NCBI GenBank assembly: GCA_021826765.1
Contig: JAKAYK010000014.1
Location: forward strand, 1-16,502
Length of the DNA stretch: 16,502 nt
Source: Thermoplasmata archaeon
GTDB lineage: Archaea > Thermoplasmatota > Thermoplasmata > Thermoplasmatales > Thermoplasmataceae
Reading direction: 5' to 3'
Shown: piece after piece, positions 1-7,135 of the stretch
How the letters are laid out: each line of letters opens with the position of its first letter
Numbering within the stretch: the stretch's first letter is position 1
Made by a program: the position numbers and the translations under genes
Notes under the pieces: generated by a model
Database searches by the model: none
Told to the model about the DNA's origin: nothing
What the model saw: only the letters and a program-made list of their open reading frames with translations

Positions 1-859
1 CATCACCGTTCGATGAAATGAAGGCGGTTTTGATCTTCCTTCCATTTGTGGGATATGTCCGGGCCCTCAGGAGTCCGGTTATGTTGGTATCCTCGCTTCT
101 CCTAATAAGTTCCCTGAATATCTCTCCTCCTGCCATCGAAACGCCTTCCATTGCCATCTGCTTTAATCTCCTGTATTCAGGTGCTTCAACTGTCCTGATC
201 GCAGTTCCTGATGCCTCAACATGCAGAAGGTACTTTAGGAAATCTTCACTTTCAATGCTTGAGATTGGTTTTTCTCCTTTTCCCCTTCCAGTGGCTATAA
301 GGAAAAATACCTCCCATGTCCTGATCTGGTATTCTCTAAGTATTTTAAGGATGAATGGAAAATCCATCAGATTCCTTCTCATAACCGTGCTGTTGATCTG
401 AAGTTTTATGCCAAAATCCTTTATGGTGCTCATTGCGAAAAGAGTTTCACGAAACAGGCCATTGCACTTCCTTATTTCATCATGTATCTCAGGCTGCCCG
501 TCAAGGGAAATGGACATGGAATTCATTCCTCTATCCATAAGGAAGGAAAGCATGTCTGTGTTCAGTTTCTCTGTAACCGCCGGGCTGACTGAAAAACCTA
601 CTGAAGAATCATGCAATGCAGATACGGTATCCCTGAAAGAAGGACTCATGAGTGGATCTCCACCGGTAAGTATGACATGGGGCGTTCTACCTGCAACTTC
701 TGCTATTTTTCCAATGCTGTTTATAATTTCATCAACATCCTTCATTCCCAGATCAGTACGTGAGGGAAATCCTATGGATGAGGCCCTGCAATGTAAGCAT
801 GAGTAATCACATGCTTTCGTCATTTCTATGAACAGCAGATCAGGGCTGTATATTGCCAT
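1..859 (-). CDS. Radical SAM/SPASM-type enzyme, 3' end outside window
   Basis: About 286 codons are present; the C-terminal part, where a SPASM iron-sulphur domain would sit, lies beyond base 1. Residues 17-24 read CDYSCLHC, the CxxxCxxC motif that binds the 4Fe-4S cluster cleaving S-adenosylmethionine. LTGGDPL follows at 64-70 (SAM-binding GGE-like motif), and later SISLDG, QINSTV, VFFLIATGRG and TVEAPEYRR. From memory this pattern fits the TIGR04053 group, relatives of the haem-pathway enzymes NirJ/AhbC/AhbD; the substrate cannot be read from sequence. The ATG at 859 was chosen; an in-frame ATG at 865 would add Met-Cys. Both sit where a TATA box at 886-893 would place the start of a leaderless mRNA. 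The gene diverges from rmuC. An unrelated modification enzyme of the same superfamily is the main alternative. Confidence 0.88.
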   Translation of the reverse strand, partial: MAIYSPDLLFIEMTKACDYSCLHCRASSIGFPSRTDLGMKDVDEIINSIGKIAEVAGRTPHVILTGGDPLMSPSFRDTVSALHDSSVGFSVSPAVTEKLNTDMLSFLMDRGMNSMSISLDGQPEIHDEIRKCNGLFRETLFAMSTIKDFGIKLQINSTVMRRNLMDFPFILKILREYQIRTWEVFFLIATGRGKGEKPISSIESEDFLKYLLHVEASGTAIRTVEAPEYRRLKQMAMEGVSMAGGEIFRELIRRSEDTNITGLLRARTYPTNGRKIKTAFISSNGD

Positions 860-885
860 ACACATTCAATAACTGTGGGATTATT

Positions 886-893
886 AATATAAA
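886..893 (-). promoter_or_regulatory. TATA box of the radical SAM gene
   Basis: On the minus strand this reads TTTATATT. Its centre lies about 25-30 bases before the two candidate start codons (865 and 859), the spacing expected for archaeal TBP binding with a leaderless or nearly leaderless mRNA. No Shine-Dalgarno sequence precedes either start. Confidence 0.6.
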
Positions 894-894
894 A

Positions 895-913
895 GCTTAC
901 ATGTAAGGTAAGC
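895..913. promoter_or_regulatory. Palindrome between the divergent radical SAM and rmuC promoters
   Basis: Bases 896-907 form a perfect 12-base palindrome, CTTACATGTAAG. Overlapping it, GCTTAC at 895-900 and GTAAGC at 908-913 form a second inverted pair. It abuts the upstream side of the radical SAM TATA box (BRE region) and is about 32 bases upstream of the rmuC TATA box. A dimeric regulator could bind here; that role is inferred from symmetry and position only. Confidence 0.4.
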
Positions 914-944
914 CATCTTGAAAACAATAATTATCAGGAAAAAT

Positions 945-952
945 CTATATTC
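945..952 (+). promoter_or_regulatory. TATA box of rmuC
   Basis: The sequence CTATATTC has its centre about 23-24 bases before the ATG at 972, slightly closer than for the other genes here. No Shine-Dalgarno sequence precedes the ATG, so a leaderless transcript is likely. Confidence 0.5.
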
Positions 953-971
953 ATAATAGCAATGTAATATA

Positions 972-2159
972 ATGCTTTCTTTGGTATATTTTGTGATTGG
1001 TTTTGGTTCTGGATCAGCTCTGGTAACAATCATATACCTGATTTTGAACAGTAGGAGAAAAGTATCAGCAGGGCTCAACAAGGATGTTATTAAAACCATC
1101 GCAATGGAAGTGATGAACGAAACAACTTCTCAGTCACACAGCATTTCAGAATTTATGGCAAGGGTGGTTGCATCCAACACAGAAACCGTCATGGAAAGAA
1201 AATCCGAAGAAATAAGCGGAATTCTTAAGCCAATGAGGGATCTTATTGATGATTATTCCCGGAAGATTCGTGACCTTGAAATAAACAGGAAGGAAGAATA
1301 TGGGGGCCTCAAGGAAGTTATCTCCTCCTTAATGGATCTTGGTTCCAAGGTAAAGGATGAGACCAGGTTTCTAAGTGAGATATTGAGAAACCCACAAGAA
1401 AGAGGGAAATGGGGAGAGATGTCCATGAGAAGGATCGTGGAACTTGCGGGGATGGTTGAACACATAGATTTCGAAGAGCAATTTGTTATGAATACTGGAG
1501 ATAGGCCAGATATGATAGTAAATCTTCCGGGAGAGAGGAGGATCATACTGGATGCAAAGGCCCCCTTTTCTAAATATCTCGAGTTCATTGAGGCATCTGA
1601 CCAGAAAATTAAGAAAGAATTCATAGCACAGTTTGCTTCAGATATCAGATCACATATAAGGAAACTTTCCTCAAGGGAATACAGCTCAAAACTGGATAAT
1701 TCCGCTGATTTTGTCATAATGTACCTTCCCGCAGAATCAATGCTGTCAGCGGCAATGATGGAAGATCATGAGATAATGGAATATTCCATGAAAAATGATA
1801 TTATAATTTCATCTCCAATTATGCTCATGGCATTGATGAAAATTGTAAGTTCAGTCTGGAGGGAAAGAAAATCCATGGACAATGCTGTTGACATACTTCG
1901 AAGTGCAGAGAGCCTCAATGAGAGAATTATTGGGATGTTTCAGAAAATGGAATCAATGGGAAGGAGCATTGACAGCACGGTCAAGACATACAATGAAATA
2001 ATAGGTACCATGAAGCACAGAGTGTTGCCAGTCATAAAGAATATGGAACAGCTTGGTGGATTGAAAGGTCCGGAAAAAGTTCCTGAACAGATTGAAAATT
2101 CATCAAGGAAGGGGGAGCTCATGGACTGGATAGAAACAGGTGATAATGATCATGCATAA
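972..2159 (+). CDS. rmuC: RmuC-like DNA recombination protein
   Basis: A 395-residue protein with one N-terminal membrane segment (about residues 4-26), a helical coiled-coil stretch (about 40-140) and a C-terminal RmuC domain. Family signatures visible are GKWGE at 145-149, RPDMIVNLP at 178-186, LDAKAPFSKYLEF at 193-205 and YLPAES at 251-256. The PD and DAK residues fit the proposed PD-(D/E)XK nuclease core of RmuC. In bacteria RmuC limits DNA inversions and rearrangements; its biochemical activity is poorly defined, and archaeal homologues are known mostly from genomes. The start is the ATG directly below a TATA box. A DNA methyltransferase follows after 29 bases, so the two may share a role in DNA maintenance or protection. 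Length is close to that of bacterial RmuC. Confidence 0.9.
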   Translation: MLSLVYFVIGFGSGSALVTIIYLILNSRRKVSAGLNKDVIKTIAMEVMNETTSQSHSISEFMARVVASNTETVMERKSEEISGILKPMRDLIDDYSRKIRDLEINRKEEYGGLKEVISSLMDLGSKVKDETRFLSEILRNPQERGKWGEMSMRRIVELAGMVEHIDFEEQFVMNTGDRPDMIVNLPGERRIILDAKAPFSKYLEFIEASDQKIKKEFIAQFASDIRSHIRKLSSREYSSKLDNSADFVIMYLPAESMLSAAMMEDHEIMEYSMKNDIIISSPIMLMALMKIVSSVWRERKSMDNAVDILRSAESLNERIIGMFQKMESMGRSIDSTVKTYNEIIGTMKHRVLPVIKNMEQLGGLKGPEKVPEQIENSSRKGELMDWIETGDNDHA

Positions 2160-2163
2160 ATAT
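2156..2163 (+). promoter_or_regulatory. TATA box of the DNA methyltransferase gene
   Basis: ATAAATAT overlaps the 3' end of rmuC and is centred about 29 bases before the ATG at 2189. This would let the methyltransferase be transcribed apart from rmuC with a leader of only a few bases. Read-through from rmuC is also possible. Confidence 0.45.
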
Positions 2164-2188
2164 TTCTTTTAATTGAGAGAGTGTTGTA

Positions 2189-3214
2189 ATGTCGGCAGTT
2201 CCTCAAAGTATCTCTGAAAAAATAGAAAATGCACTCCAACTGGAAGATGTTCTTGAAAAGAAAAGGATTCTGGGTGAAGTGATGGCAATGGCTATTGAAT
2301 CGCCTGAGGGAAAAAATATGACACTTATAGATAACCTGGAGCACAGCATAAATGCCAGAAGTGCCGAAAGAATCGATCATTATGCAAAAAAGGCACTGGA
2401 TTCAATCGTCAAAACCAAAAATAACAGAATCAATGATCTGAACCTTGCAAGATGGAAAGATTATAACGAAATACTTACAGACAGCCTCTGGCTTATGGAA
2501 AAACGGGACAGGACAAAAGGGCATGATGCGTCATACTGGGGAAACTTTGTCCCACAGATCCCTCATCAGTTGATGCTCAGATACACCAAGAAGGGAGACT
2601 GGGTCCTGGATCCTTTCATTGGAAGCGGAACAAGTGCAATCGAGGCTTACAGGATGGAAAGAAATGCAATAGGCATAGAACTAAATCCTACCGTTCTTTC
2701 TTCTGCCGAAAGAAAAATCGAAGCTCTTCAAAAAGAAAAGCTCCATAATGTGAATATATGTTTCTATAATGGAGACAGTTCCAGAATTGATTATAATGAA
2801 ATAATTAAAAAAGAGGGATGTCGGGAAATAAAACTTGCAATTCTCCATCCTCCGTACCATGACATTATCAAATTCAGTGACTTAGAGGGAGATCTTTCCA
2901 GTTGTCCCGAACAGGATACCTTTCTTGAAAAAATTGGTATAATAGCGGAGAAATGTAATAAAGTAATGTCACAGGACGGTCATCTCGCACTGGTCATCGG
3001 GGATAAGTATGAAAATGGAAGATGGATTCCACTGGGGTTTCTGTCAATGAATGAGATAATGAAAAGGGGGTTTTACCTTAAGAGCATCATAGTCAAGAAT
3101 TATGAAGGAACGAAAGGAAAGAGGGGGAGTGAAGAGCTTTGGCGCTACCGGGCTCTTGCAGGTGGTTACTATCTGTTCAAGCATGAATATATATTCCTCT
3201 TCACAAAAAAATGA
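2189..3214 (+). CDS. Solitary DNA methyltransferase (N4-cytosine/N6-adenine type)
   Basis: A 341-residue SAM-dependent DNA methylase of the N6_N4_Mtase superfamily. Motif I is DPFIGSG at 141-147, followed by IGIELNP (161-167), the acidic SAM-ribose region. The catalytic motif IV is HPPY at 220-223, where most relatives have SPPY, DPPY or NPPY. The order motif I then motif IV, with no large insert between them, is unlike the beta class. Residues 1-100 form a mainly helical N-terminal region, and YWGNFVPQIPHQ precedes motif I. The C-terminus has LWRYRALAGGYYLFKHEY, a block I recall from a widespread uncharacterised family. No restriction endonuclease or specificity subunit lies beside it. Whether the product is 4mC or 6mA, and the recognition site, cannot be told. 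It follows rmuC by 29 bases. Confidence 0.85.
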   Translation: MSAVPQSISEKIENALQLEDVLEKKRILGEVMAMAIESPEGKNMTLIDNLEHSINARSAERIDHYAKKALDSIVKTKNNRINDLNLARWKDYNEILTDSLWLMEKRDRTKGHDASYWGNFVPQIPHQLMLRYTKKGDWVLDPFIGSGTSAIEAYRMERNAIGIELNPTVLSSAERKIEALQKEKLHNVNICFYNGDSSRIDYNEIIKKEGCREIKLAILHPPYHDIIKFSDLEGDLSSCPEQDTFLEKIGIIAEKCNKVMSQDGHLALVIGDKYENGRWIPLGFLSMNEIMKRGFYLKSIIVKNYEGTKGKRGSEELWRYRALAGGYYLFKHEYIFLFTKK

Positions 3215-3216
3215 GC

Positions 3217-3222
3217 TTTTTT
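3217..3222 (+). terminator. Oligo-T terminator after the methyltransferase gene
   Basis: Six consecutive T residues begin two bases after the TGA stop. Archaeal RNA polymerase commonly terminates at such U-tracts without a hairpin. Support is positional only. Confidence 0.4.
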
Positions 3223-3232
3223 AGAATTCTAA
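3221..3232. promoter_or_regulatory. Palindrome upstream of the Rieske-cytochrome b operon
   Basis: TTAGAATTCTAA is a perfect 12-base palindrome. The half-site recurs as AATTCT at 3231-3236 and AGAATT at 3258-3263, giving a spaced cluster upstream of the respiratory operon promoter. It partly overlaps the terminator T-run, so it may have no role in initiation. Confidence 0.3.
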
Positions 3233-3277
3233 TTCTGATCTATATCACGTTTCTTTGAGAATTAACATATTTGAAAA

Positions 3278-3288
3278 TTATTTTAAAC
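3278..3288 (+). promoter_or_regulatory. TATA region of the Rieske-cytochrome b operon
   Basis: TTATTTTAAAC is centred about 25 bases before the ATG at 3308. This position favours 3308 over the in-frame TTG at 3293 as the translation start of the Rieske gene. Confidence 0.5.
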
Positions 3289-3307
3289 CATATTGTATTT
3301 ACCACAT

Positions 3308-4054
3308 ATGGGTGAAGAAGTAAACCAATCAAGAAGGGGATTTTTAAAAGCACTCATCGGGCTTTCTGCGGTGGCTGCCGTTGGAGGCATGGGAAAAGGG
3401 GCCATACAAAATATTATATCACCTGCTGTTGGTCTCAGTGGCTTTCCCGAAACAATGCTTTACTGGAATGATCCCTCTACCCCGAACTCAGCACCAGTCC
3501 CTCTGAAGGTTTCAAAATTTCCTGTAATGAGCGCTCAGGTATGGGTATATTATTATCCGCTCTCTGATGAGCCAAATTTCCTCATCAAGTTCCCAGATCC
3601 AGTACCGCCATCTTCTGTTCTTATCGAAGCAACGGGACAGACTTTCACATCTCCTCCCGGCGTTGGCCCCAATGATTCACTTGTTTCATACAGTGCAATC
3701 TGCCAGCATCTAGGGTGCATTCCACCAATTATTCATTATTATCCACCAAATTCACTGTCACAACTTCCTCCAAATGTTCAATCAACACTTAACAGTGAAA
3801 ACAAGAAATATGGGGTTATTCACTGCAACTGCCATGGAAGCACATACGATCCTTACAAGGGCTCATCCGTTATAACTCACCCAACTCAAAAGCCCTTATC
3901 CAATGTGGTTCTTTCCTATGATAGCATTACAGATGCAGTATTTGCTAAGAAATTGGTTGGCCCCACTGTTTTCGGACATCCATCAGACCTGTCTGGAGGA
4001 AATGGTATATCTAATCTCAAGAAGACAACCTTGATAAATATGTCATCTGCGTGA
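3308..4054 (+). CDS. Rieske 2Fe-2S protein of a quinol-oxidising complex
   Basis: A 248-residue exported Rieske protein. Residues 8-15 carry the twin-arginine motif SRRGFLKA, followed by a hydrophobic segment that would serve as Tat signal or membrane anchor, so the protein acts on the outer face of the membrane. Box I is CQHLGC at 132-137 and box II is CNCHGS at 173-178. By analogy with bc1 proteins, C132, H134, C173 and H176 bind the cluster, and C137 with C175 can form the stabilising disulphide. The boxes are separated by 35 residues, including a proline-rich stretch, far more than the 13 of the mitochondrial protein. It receives one electron from quinol at the Qo site formed with the cytochrome b encoded 9 bases downstream. 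Start: ATG at 3308, chosen from TATA spacing; a TTG at 3293 would add five residues. Confidence 0.93.
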   Translation: MGEEVNQSRRGFLKALIGLSAVAAVGGMGKGAIQNIISPAVGLSGFPETMLYWNDPSTPNSAPVPLKVSKFPVMSAQVWVYYYPLSDEPNFLIKFPDPVPPSSVLIEATGQTFTSPPGVGPNDSLVSYSAICQHLGCIPPIIHYYPPNSLSQLPPNVQSTLNSENKKYGVIHCNCHGSTYDPYKGSSVITHPTQKPLSNVVLSYDSITDAVFAKKLVGPTVFGHPSDLSGGNGISNLKKTTLINMSSA

Positions 4055-4059
4055 GGAGA
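4053..4059 (+). promoter_or_regulatory. Shine-Dalgarno site for cytochrome b
   Basis: GAGGAGA overlaps the stop codon of the Rieske gene and lies five bases before the cytochrome b ATG. It is the strongest ribosome binding site in the window, as expected for a gene translated from an internal position of a polycistronic mRNA, unlike the leaderless first genes. Confidence 0.7.
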
Positions 4060-4063
4060 TAAA

Positions 4064-5746
4064 ATGGTTAAAAAACCTTCATTCAACGTTAAAAATATAA
4101 TCAGAAACGTCCTTGGAGAAGACCCTTTAAAGATAAATGAGCTACCTCTTGCAACCGTTCCCGACTACATGAGAAAGAAAGGTGGGTTCTGGTACTGGAC
4201 TGGCGCCGTGACATCCATGGCATTCGTTTACCAAGTGGTGACCGGTTTATTGCTTCTTCTGTATTATAATCCTGGGAACGCATACAACACCACTGAATAT
4301 ATACTGAATAACGTACCTTACGGTGAACTTATCCTCACCACGCATCTTTACGGTGCCTATGCAATGATTGTTTTAATTTATATTCACATGTTCAGGAATT
4401 ACTTTTCAGGGGCATATAAGAGACCGAGAGAACTTCAGTGGATTACCGGACTCATTCTTCTTGCACTAACAATTGGAGTCGGATATTTCGGATATTCCAT
4501 GACTGGTGATGTGCTTTCCGCTGATGCTACGGACGTGGGAAGAGGAATAGCACTATCTGTGCCCGTCCTTGGAAATATATCGGAGTATATATTGTTCGGA
4601 AACGGAACAAACACATCCCTTTTCATAAGAATGCTGGGCTGGCACATCATTCTGGCAGCCCTTGTAGGGGCCCTTTTCGGTTTCCACTTCTATCTTGCAG
4701 AGGCTAATGGAATCATGCCAAGTCAGAGATCAGTTAATTACACCGCTCCTGCCGTGGAAAAGGATAAGCCGGAACATAAGCCCTGGTTCCCTTACAACCT
4801 TCTATTCATGATGCAGTTAGCTGCTTTTTCCTTTGGAATATTCATCATTCTTCCGTCTGCAGTTGATGCCCTGAGAGCATTGAACATGGGTGTTCCTGCC
4901 ATATTCGATCCATTCCCACAGGTATCACCATCATCACCACTGGCATCATACGTGCCGCCCTACCCACCATGGTTCCTTCTCTTTGTTTATAAAGCGGTTG
5001 ACTTCAAGATGTTCAACATCTTTGGACAATATTCAGCACTTGCGGCTTCTATATGGTTTGGTGGGCTTCCCTTGATATATTTCCTTCTTGTTCCATTCAT
5101 TGACAGATCCAAGAATCTCCACCCACTTTCAAGATCTATTTTTACTGCATTTGGAGTCATTGCAATAATTTACCTGATAGTACTCTCCGCATGGGGAGTG
5201 CTAGCTCCAGGAATACCTATAAACAACACTGATCTCACATATGTTCTTCTGCCACCATTTGTCATAGTCATAGCATTCTTCCTTCTTCTGGGGCACTTCT
5301 ACAAGAAGGGCGCTTTTACTCCTTCTATCAGTAAGATATCAGCTTCATTTGGAATATTCATGATACTGTTGATCGTTGGAATATTTGAATTAGCACTGCA
5401 GTTCTCATCTATACTTCATGGAATCAATGCGGGAAACATGTCTGAACTCGGAATATTTGGTTCAGCCACGGTTTTTGCAGCCTTTGGAACTGTGAAATCA
5501 GCTGATTATGCCAACCTTGCAAGGATAGACACTCAACAAAGAAAGGGTATAACTGTGAGCATAAAGGTTGCAAAGACACTAGTTTCAATCCTCTTCATAA
5601 TCTCTGCAGAAATACTCTGGCTTATGATTCAGGCAAACCCATTGAACCTTGTTCAGGAAGCAGTATTTGGAATTGGCCTTGGGGCACTTCTCATAATTGT
5701 CGGTATAGGAATAAGAATCTACAGGCTGGCATATTATTATGAGTAA
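4064..5746 (+). CDS. Cytochrome b, enlarged archaeal type
   Basis: A 560-residue membrane protein, the quinol-oxidising core of a bc1-like complex. The N-terminal four-helix domain carries the haem ligands in two pairs, H94/H108 and H194/H208, each with 13 residues between, as in bc1 rather than b6f. GWH at 192-194 and the R/G-rich helix after H108 fit the family. The C-terminal domain starts near 240. Where bc1 proteins have the Qo motif PEWY, this one appears to have PPWF at 301-304. Compared with mitochondrial cytochrome b (about 380 residues) it has roughly four more predicted membrane segments at the C-terminus (about 395-555). It follows the Rieske gene after 9 bases and overlaps the next gene by 8 bases. 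No cytochrome c1 is present; acidophilic archaea often use a blue copper protein as acceptor, which is inference here. Confidence 0.93.
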   Translation: MVKKPSFNVKNIIRNVLGEDPLKINELPLATVPDYMRKKGGFWYWTGAVTSMAFVYQVVTGLLLLLYYNPGNAYNTTEYILNNVPYGELILTTHLYGAYAMIVLIYIHMFRNYFSGAYKRPRELQWITGLILLALTIGVGYFGYSMTGDVLSADATDVGRGIALSVPVLGNISEYILFGNGTNTSLFIRMLGWHIILAALVGALFGFHFYLAEANGIMPSQRSVNYTAPAVEKDKPEHKPWFPYNLLFMMQLAAFSFGIFIILPSAVDALRALNMGVPAIFDPFPQVSPSSPLASYVPPYPPWFLLFVYKAVDFKMFNIFGQYSALAASIWFGGLPLIYFLLVPFIDRSKNLHPLSRSIFTAFGVIAIIYLIVLSAWGVLAPGIPINNTDLTYVLLPPFVIVIAFFLLLGHFYKKGAFTPSISKISASFGIFMILLIVGIFELALQFSSILHGINAGNMSELGIFGSATVFAAFGTVKSADYANLARIDTQQRKGITVSIKVAKTLVSILFIISAEILWLMIQANPLNLVQEAVFGIGLGALLIIVGIGIRIYRLAYYYE

Positions 5747-6386
5747 GGCACCTAAAGTTGTCGGGTTCAAGGAAATAAGCTTCTGGCAGGAAGATGGAAT
5801 AGGTGTAATTGCCATACTTACAGGGGAAGATGGCATGGTTACCATGAATTTTTTTGATGAATTTCTGAGGGCCATCACTCTTGCCATTACAGATGAAAAG
5901 GTCAGATCCCTTGTCATTACGGGCACAAACGATACTTTCTTCAAAGGTGTCAGGAACCTGGACAATTCAACAGTCAAGGCATATCTAGAACTTACATCTG
6001 CAACCGCATCGTTCCTTTCCACAATGGACAAACCTATCATATCCCTGGTTAACGGCAACGCTCTAGATCTTGGCGTCGAACTCGCACTTCTATCCGATGT
6101 GATAATTTCAAAAAAAGGAGCTCTACTGGAAGTTTCAGGCAATTATGATCCAGTGATGGGTTTCTCTGTTTCATCACTGAAATATTCCTTCTTCAAGAGC
6201 GGCGAGGCAGAAGAGAAAAGCAATTGTGACATAATAATGGAAGGCGAGGATTTCCTTGATAAAGCATCAGTCTATATTACAAAACTTGGAAATCCGGGAC
6301 TCAATCTCCTGAGAAGAAACAGGCTTAAGGATATTAGAAATGTCCTTTCAACCGAAAGAGAGTACTTTTTATTGAAATCATTGTAA
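5739..6386 (+). CDS. Degenerate crotonase-fold (enoyl-CoA hydratase/isomerase-like) protein
   Basis: A 215-residue protein resembling enoyl-CoA hydratases but short (usual length about 250-260) and diverged. FFKGVRNL at 67-74 matches the first oxyanion-hole loop. NGNALDLGVELALLSD at 105-120 aligns with the usual NGxALGGGxELAxxxD, so the GGG is DLG and the glycine that normally donates an oxyanion-hole hydrogen is Leu111. E114 matches one catalytic glutamate; E131 may match the other, by a looser alignment. The C-terminal trimerisation helices are shortened. Its ATG lies inside the last codons of cytochrome b (8-base overlap, no Shine-Dalgarno site), so translation is probably coupled. Activity on acyl-CoA is doubtful; a structural, assembly or membrane-associated role with the bc complex is possible but unproved. 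Confidence 0.7.
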   Translation: MSKAPKVVGFKEISFWQEDGIGVIAILTGEDGMVTMNFFDEFLRAITLAITDEKVRSLVITGTNDTFFKGVRNLDNSTVKAYLELTSATASFLSTMDKPIISLVNGNALDLGVELALLSDVIISKKGALLEVSGNYDPVMGFSVSSLKYSFFKSGEAEEKSNCDIIMEGEDFLDKASVYITKLGNPGLNLLRRNRLKDIRNVLSTEREYFLLKSL

Positions 6387-6391
6387 TTATT

Positions 6392-7123
6392 CTAGAAATA
6401 CATAAAGAATGGTATGGCTATAAGAACTGAGGATAGGGAAGCAAGGAAATTTACCTGTCCCTTATTCAGAATGTTTCTATTCTCAAGAGTTGCACCAAGA
6501 ACAGAGTCTACATGTGCAGCAGCAAATCCTGCCATTGTGACACCTACAAGACCTGCTACTAGGTTATGTGAAGATGAAAGGAGAACATATGTCACTCCTA
6601 TAATAAGCGCACCAAACAGAGTGGCAAATTCACCAAGTACTGATATGCCTCCGTTGGTTCCTGTCCTGACTCTCTTGAAAGTTGTTATGAGGTATGTGTT
6701 AGGATCGACAACGCCAATTTCAGAACCAAACGTATCGGCAGTTATGGAAGAAATGGCAGCTGAAAACAGGATAAAATAGTGGTACGGAGATGGGCTGATA
6801 AAATTTGCAACAGCGATAAACAGGGCCATCATTCCTGCATAAAACACATTGCTGAAATGCCTTTTTCCGTCAGTTCCTTCACTGGTGTTAGCGGATTTTT
6901 TATAGTCAAATTTGTATCTTGTTGCAAAATATGAAGTGAGAAGGAATACAACCAGTATTGCAAGCCAGGACATAGAGTCAAGAAACATCACTATGCCTCC
7001 AAATATGACTGCAGCTATGGTTCCTTTCAGATCAAGTATTCCAACAAAATAAGATGAAAGAAATAGTATAACGAGAACAAGGGATGAAATTAATATATAT
7101 TCAATCGGGGGGAATGTTTGCAT
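6392..7123 (-). CDS. DUF92 integral membrane protein (VTE6/phytyl-phosphate kinase family)
   Basis: A 243-residue protein with about six to seven hydrophobic segments. DUF92 signatures are clear: GKRHFSNVFYAG at 86-97, SITADTFGSEIG at 126-137, KRVRTGTNGGIS at 150-161 and DSVLGATLEN at 206-215. The plant member VTE6 phosphorylates phytyl phosphate to phytyl diphosphate; in archaea the family may recycle isoprenoid alcohol phosphates for lipid synthesis, which is inference. The conserved charged residues between helices would form the active site at the membrane face. It starts 12 bases after the pdxS stop on the same strand, so the two are probably co-transcribed. No Shine-Dalgarno sequence is obvious. 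Its stop is only five bases from the convergent crotonase-like gene. Confidence 0.88.
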   Translation of the reverse strand: MQTFPPIEYILISSLVLVILFLSSYFVGILDLKGTIAAVIFGGIVMFLDSMSWLAILVVFLLTSYFATRYKFDYKKSANTSEGTDGKRHFSNVFYAGMMALFIAVANFISPSPYHYFILFSAAISSITADTFGSEIGVVDPNTYLITTFKRVRTGTNGGISVLGEFATLFGALIIGVTYVLLSSSHNLVAGLVGVTMAGFAAAHVDSVLGATLENRNILNKGQVNFLASLSSVLIAIPFFMYF

Positions 7124-7135
7124 TTAATTTCTATT

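Noticed and set aside
18..806. Two long plus-strand frames (18-401 and 408-806)
   Set aside because: They are antisense to the radical SAM gene, whose minus-strand frame carries clear family motifs; their translations look like reversed coding sequence.
3293..3307. Upstream TTG start for the Rieske protein
   Set aside because: The ATG at 3308 has the better distance to the TATA region, and the five added residues are not needed for the Tat signal.
4890..5075. Plus-strand frame with a histidine-rich stretch inside cytochrome b
   Set aside because: It is an out-of-frame reading of the proline/serine-rich loop of cytochrome b and has no ribosome binding site or family match.
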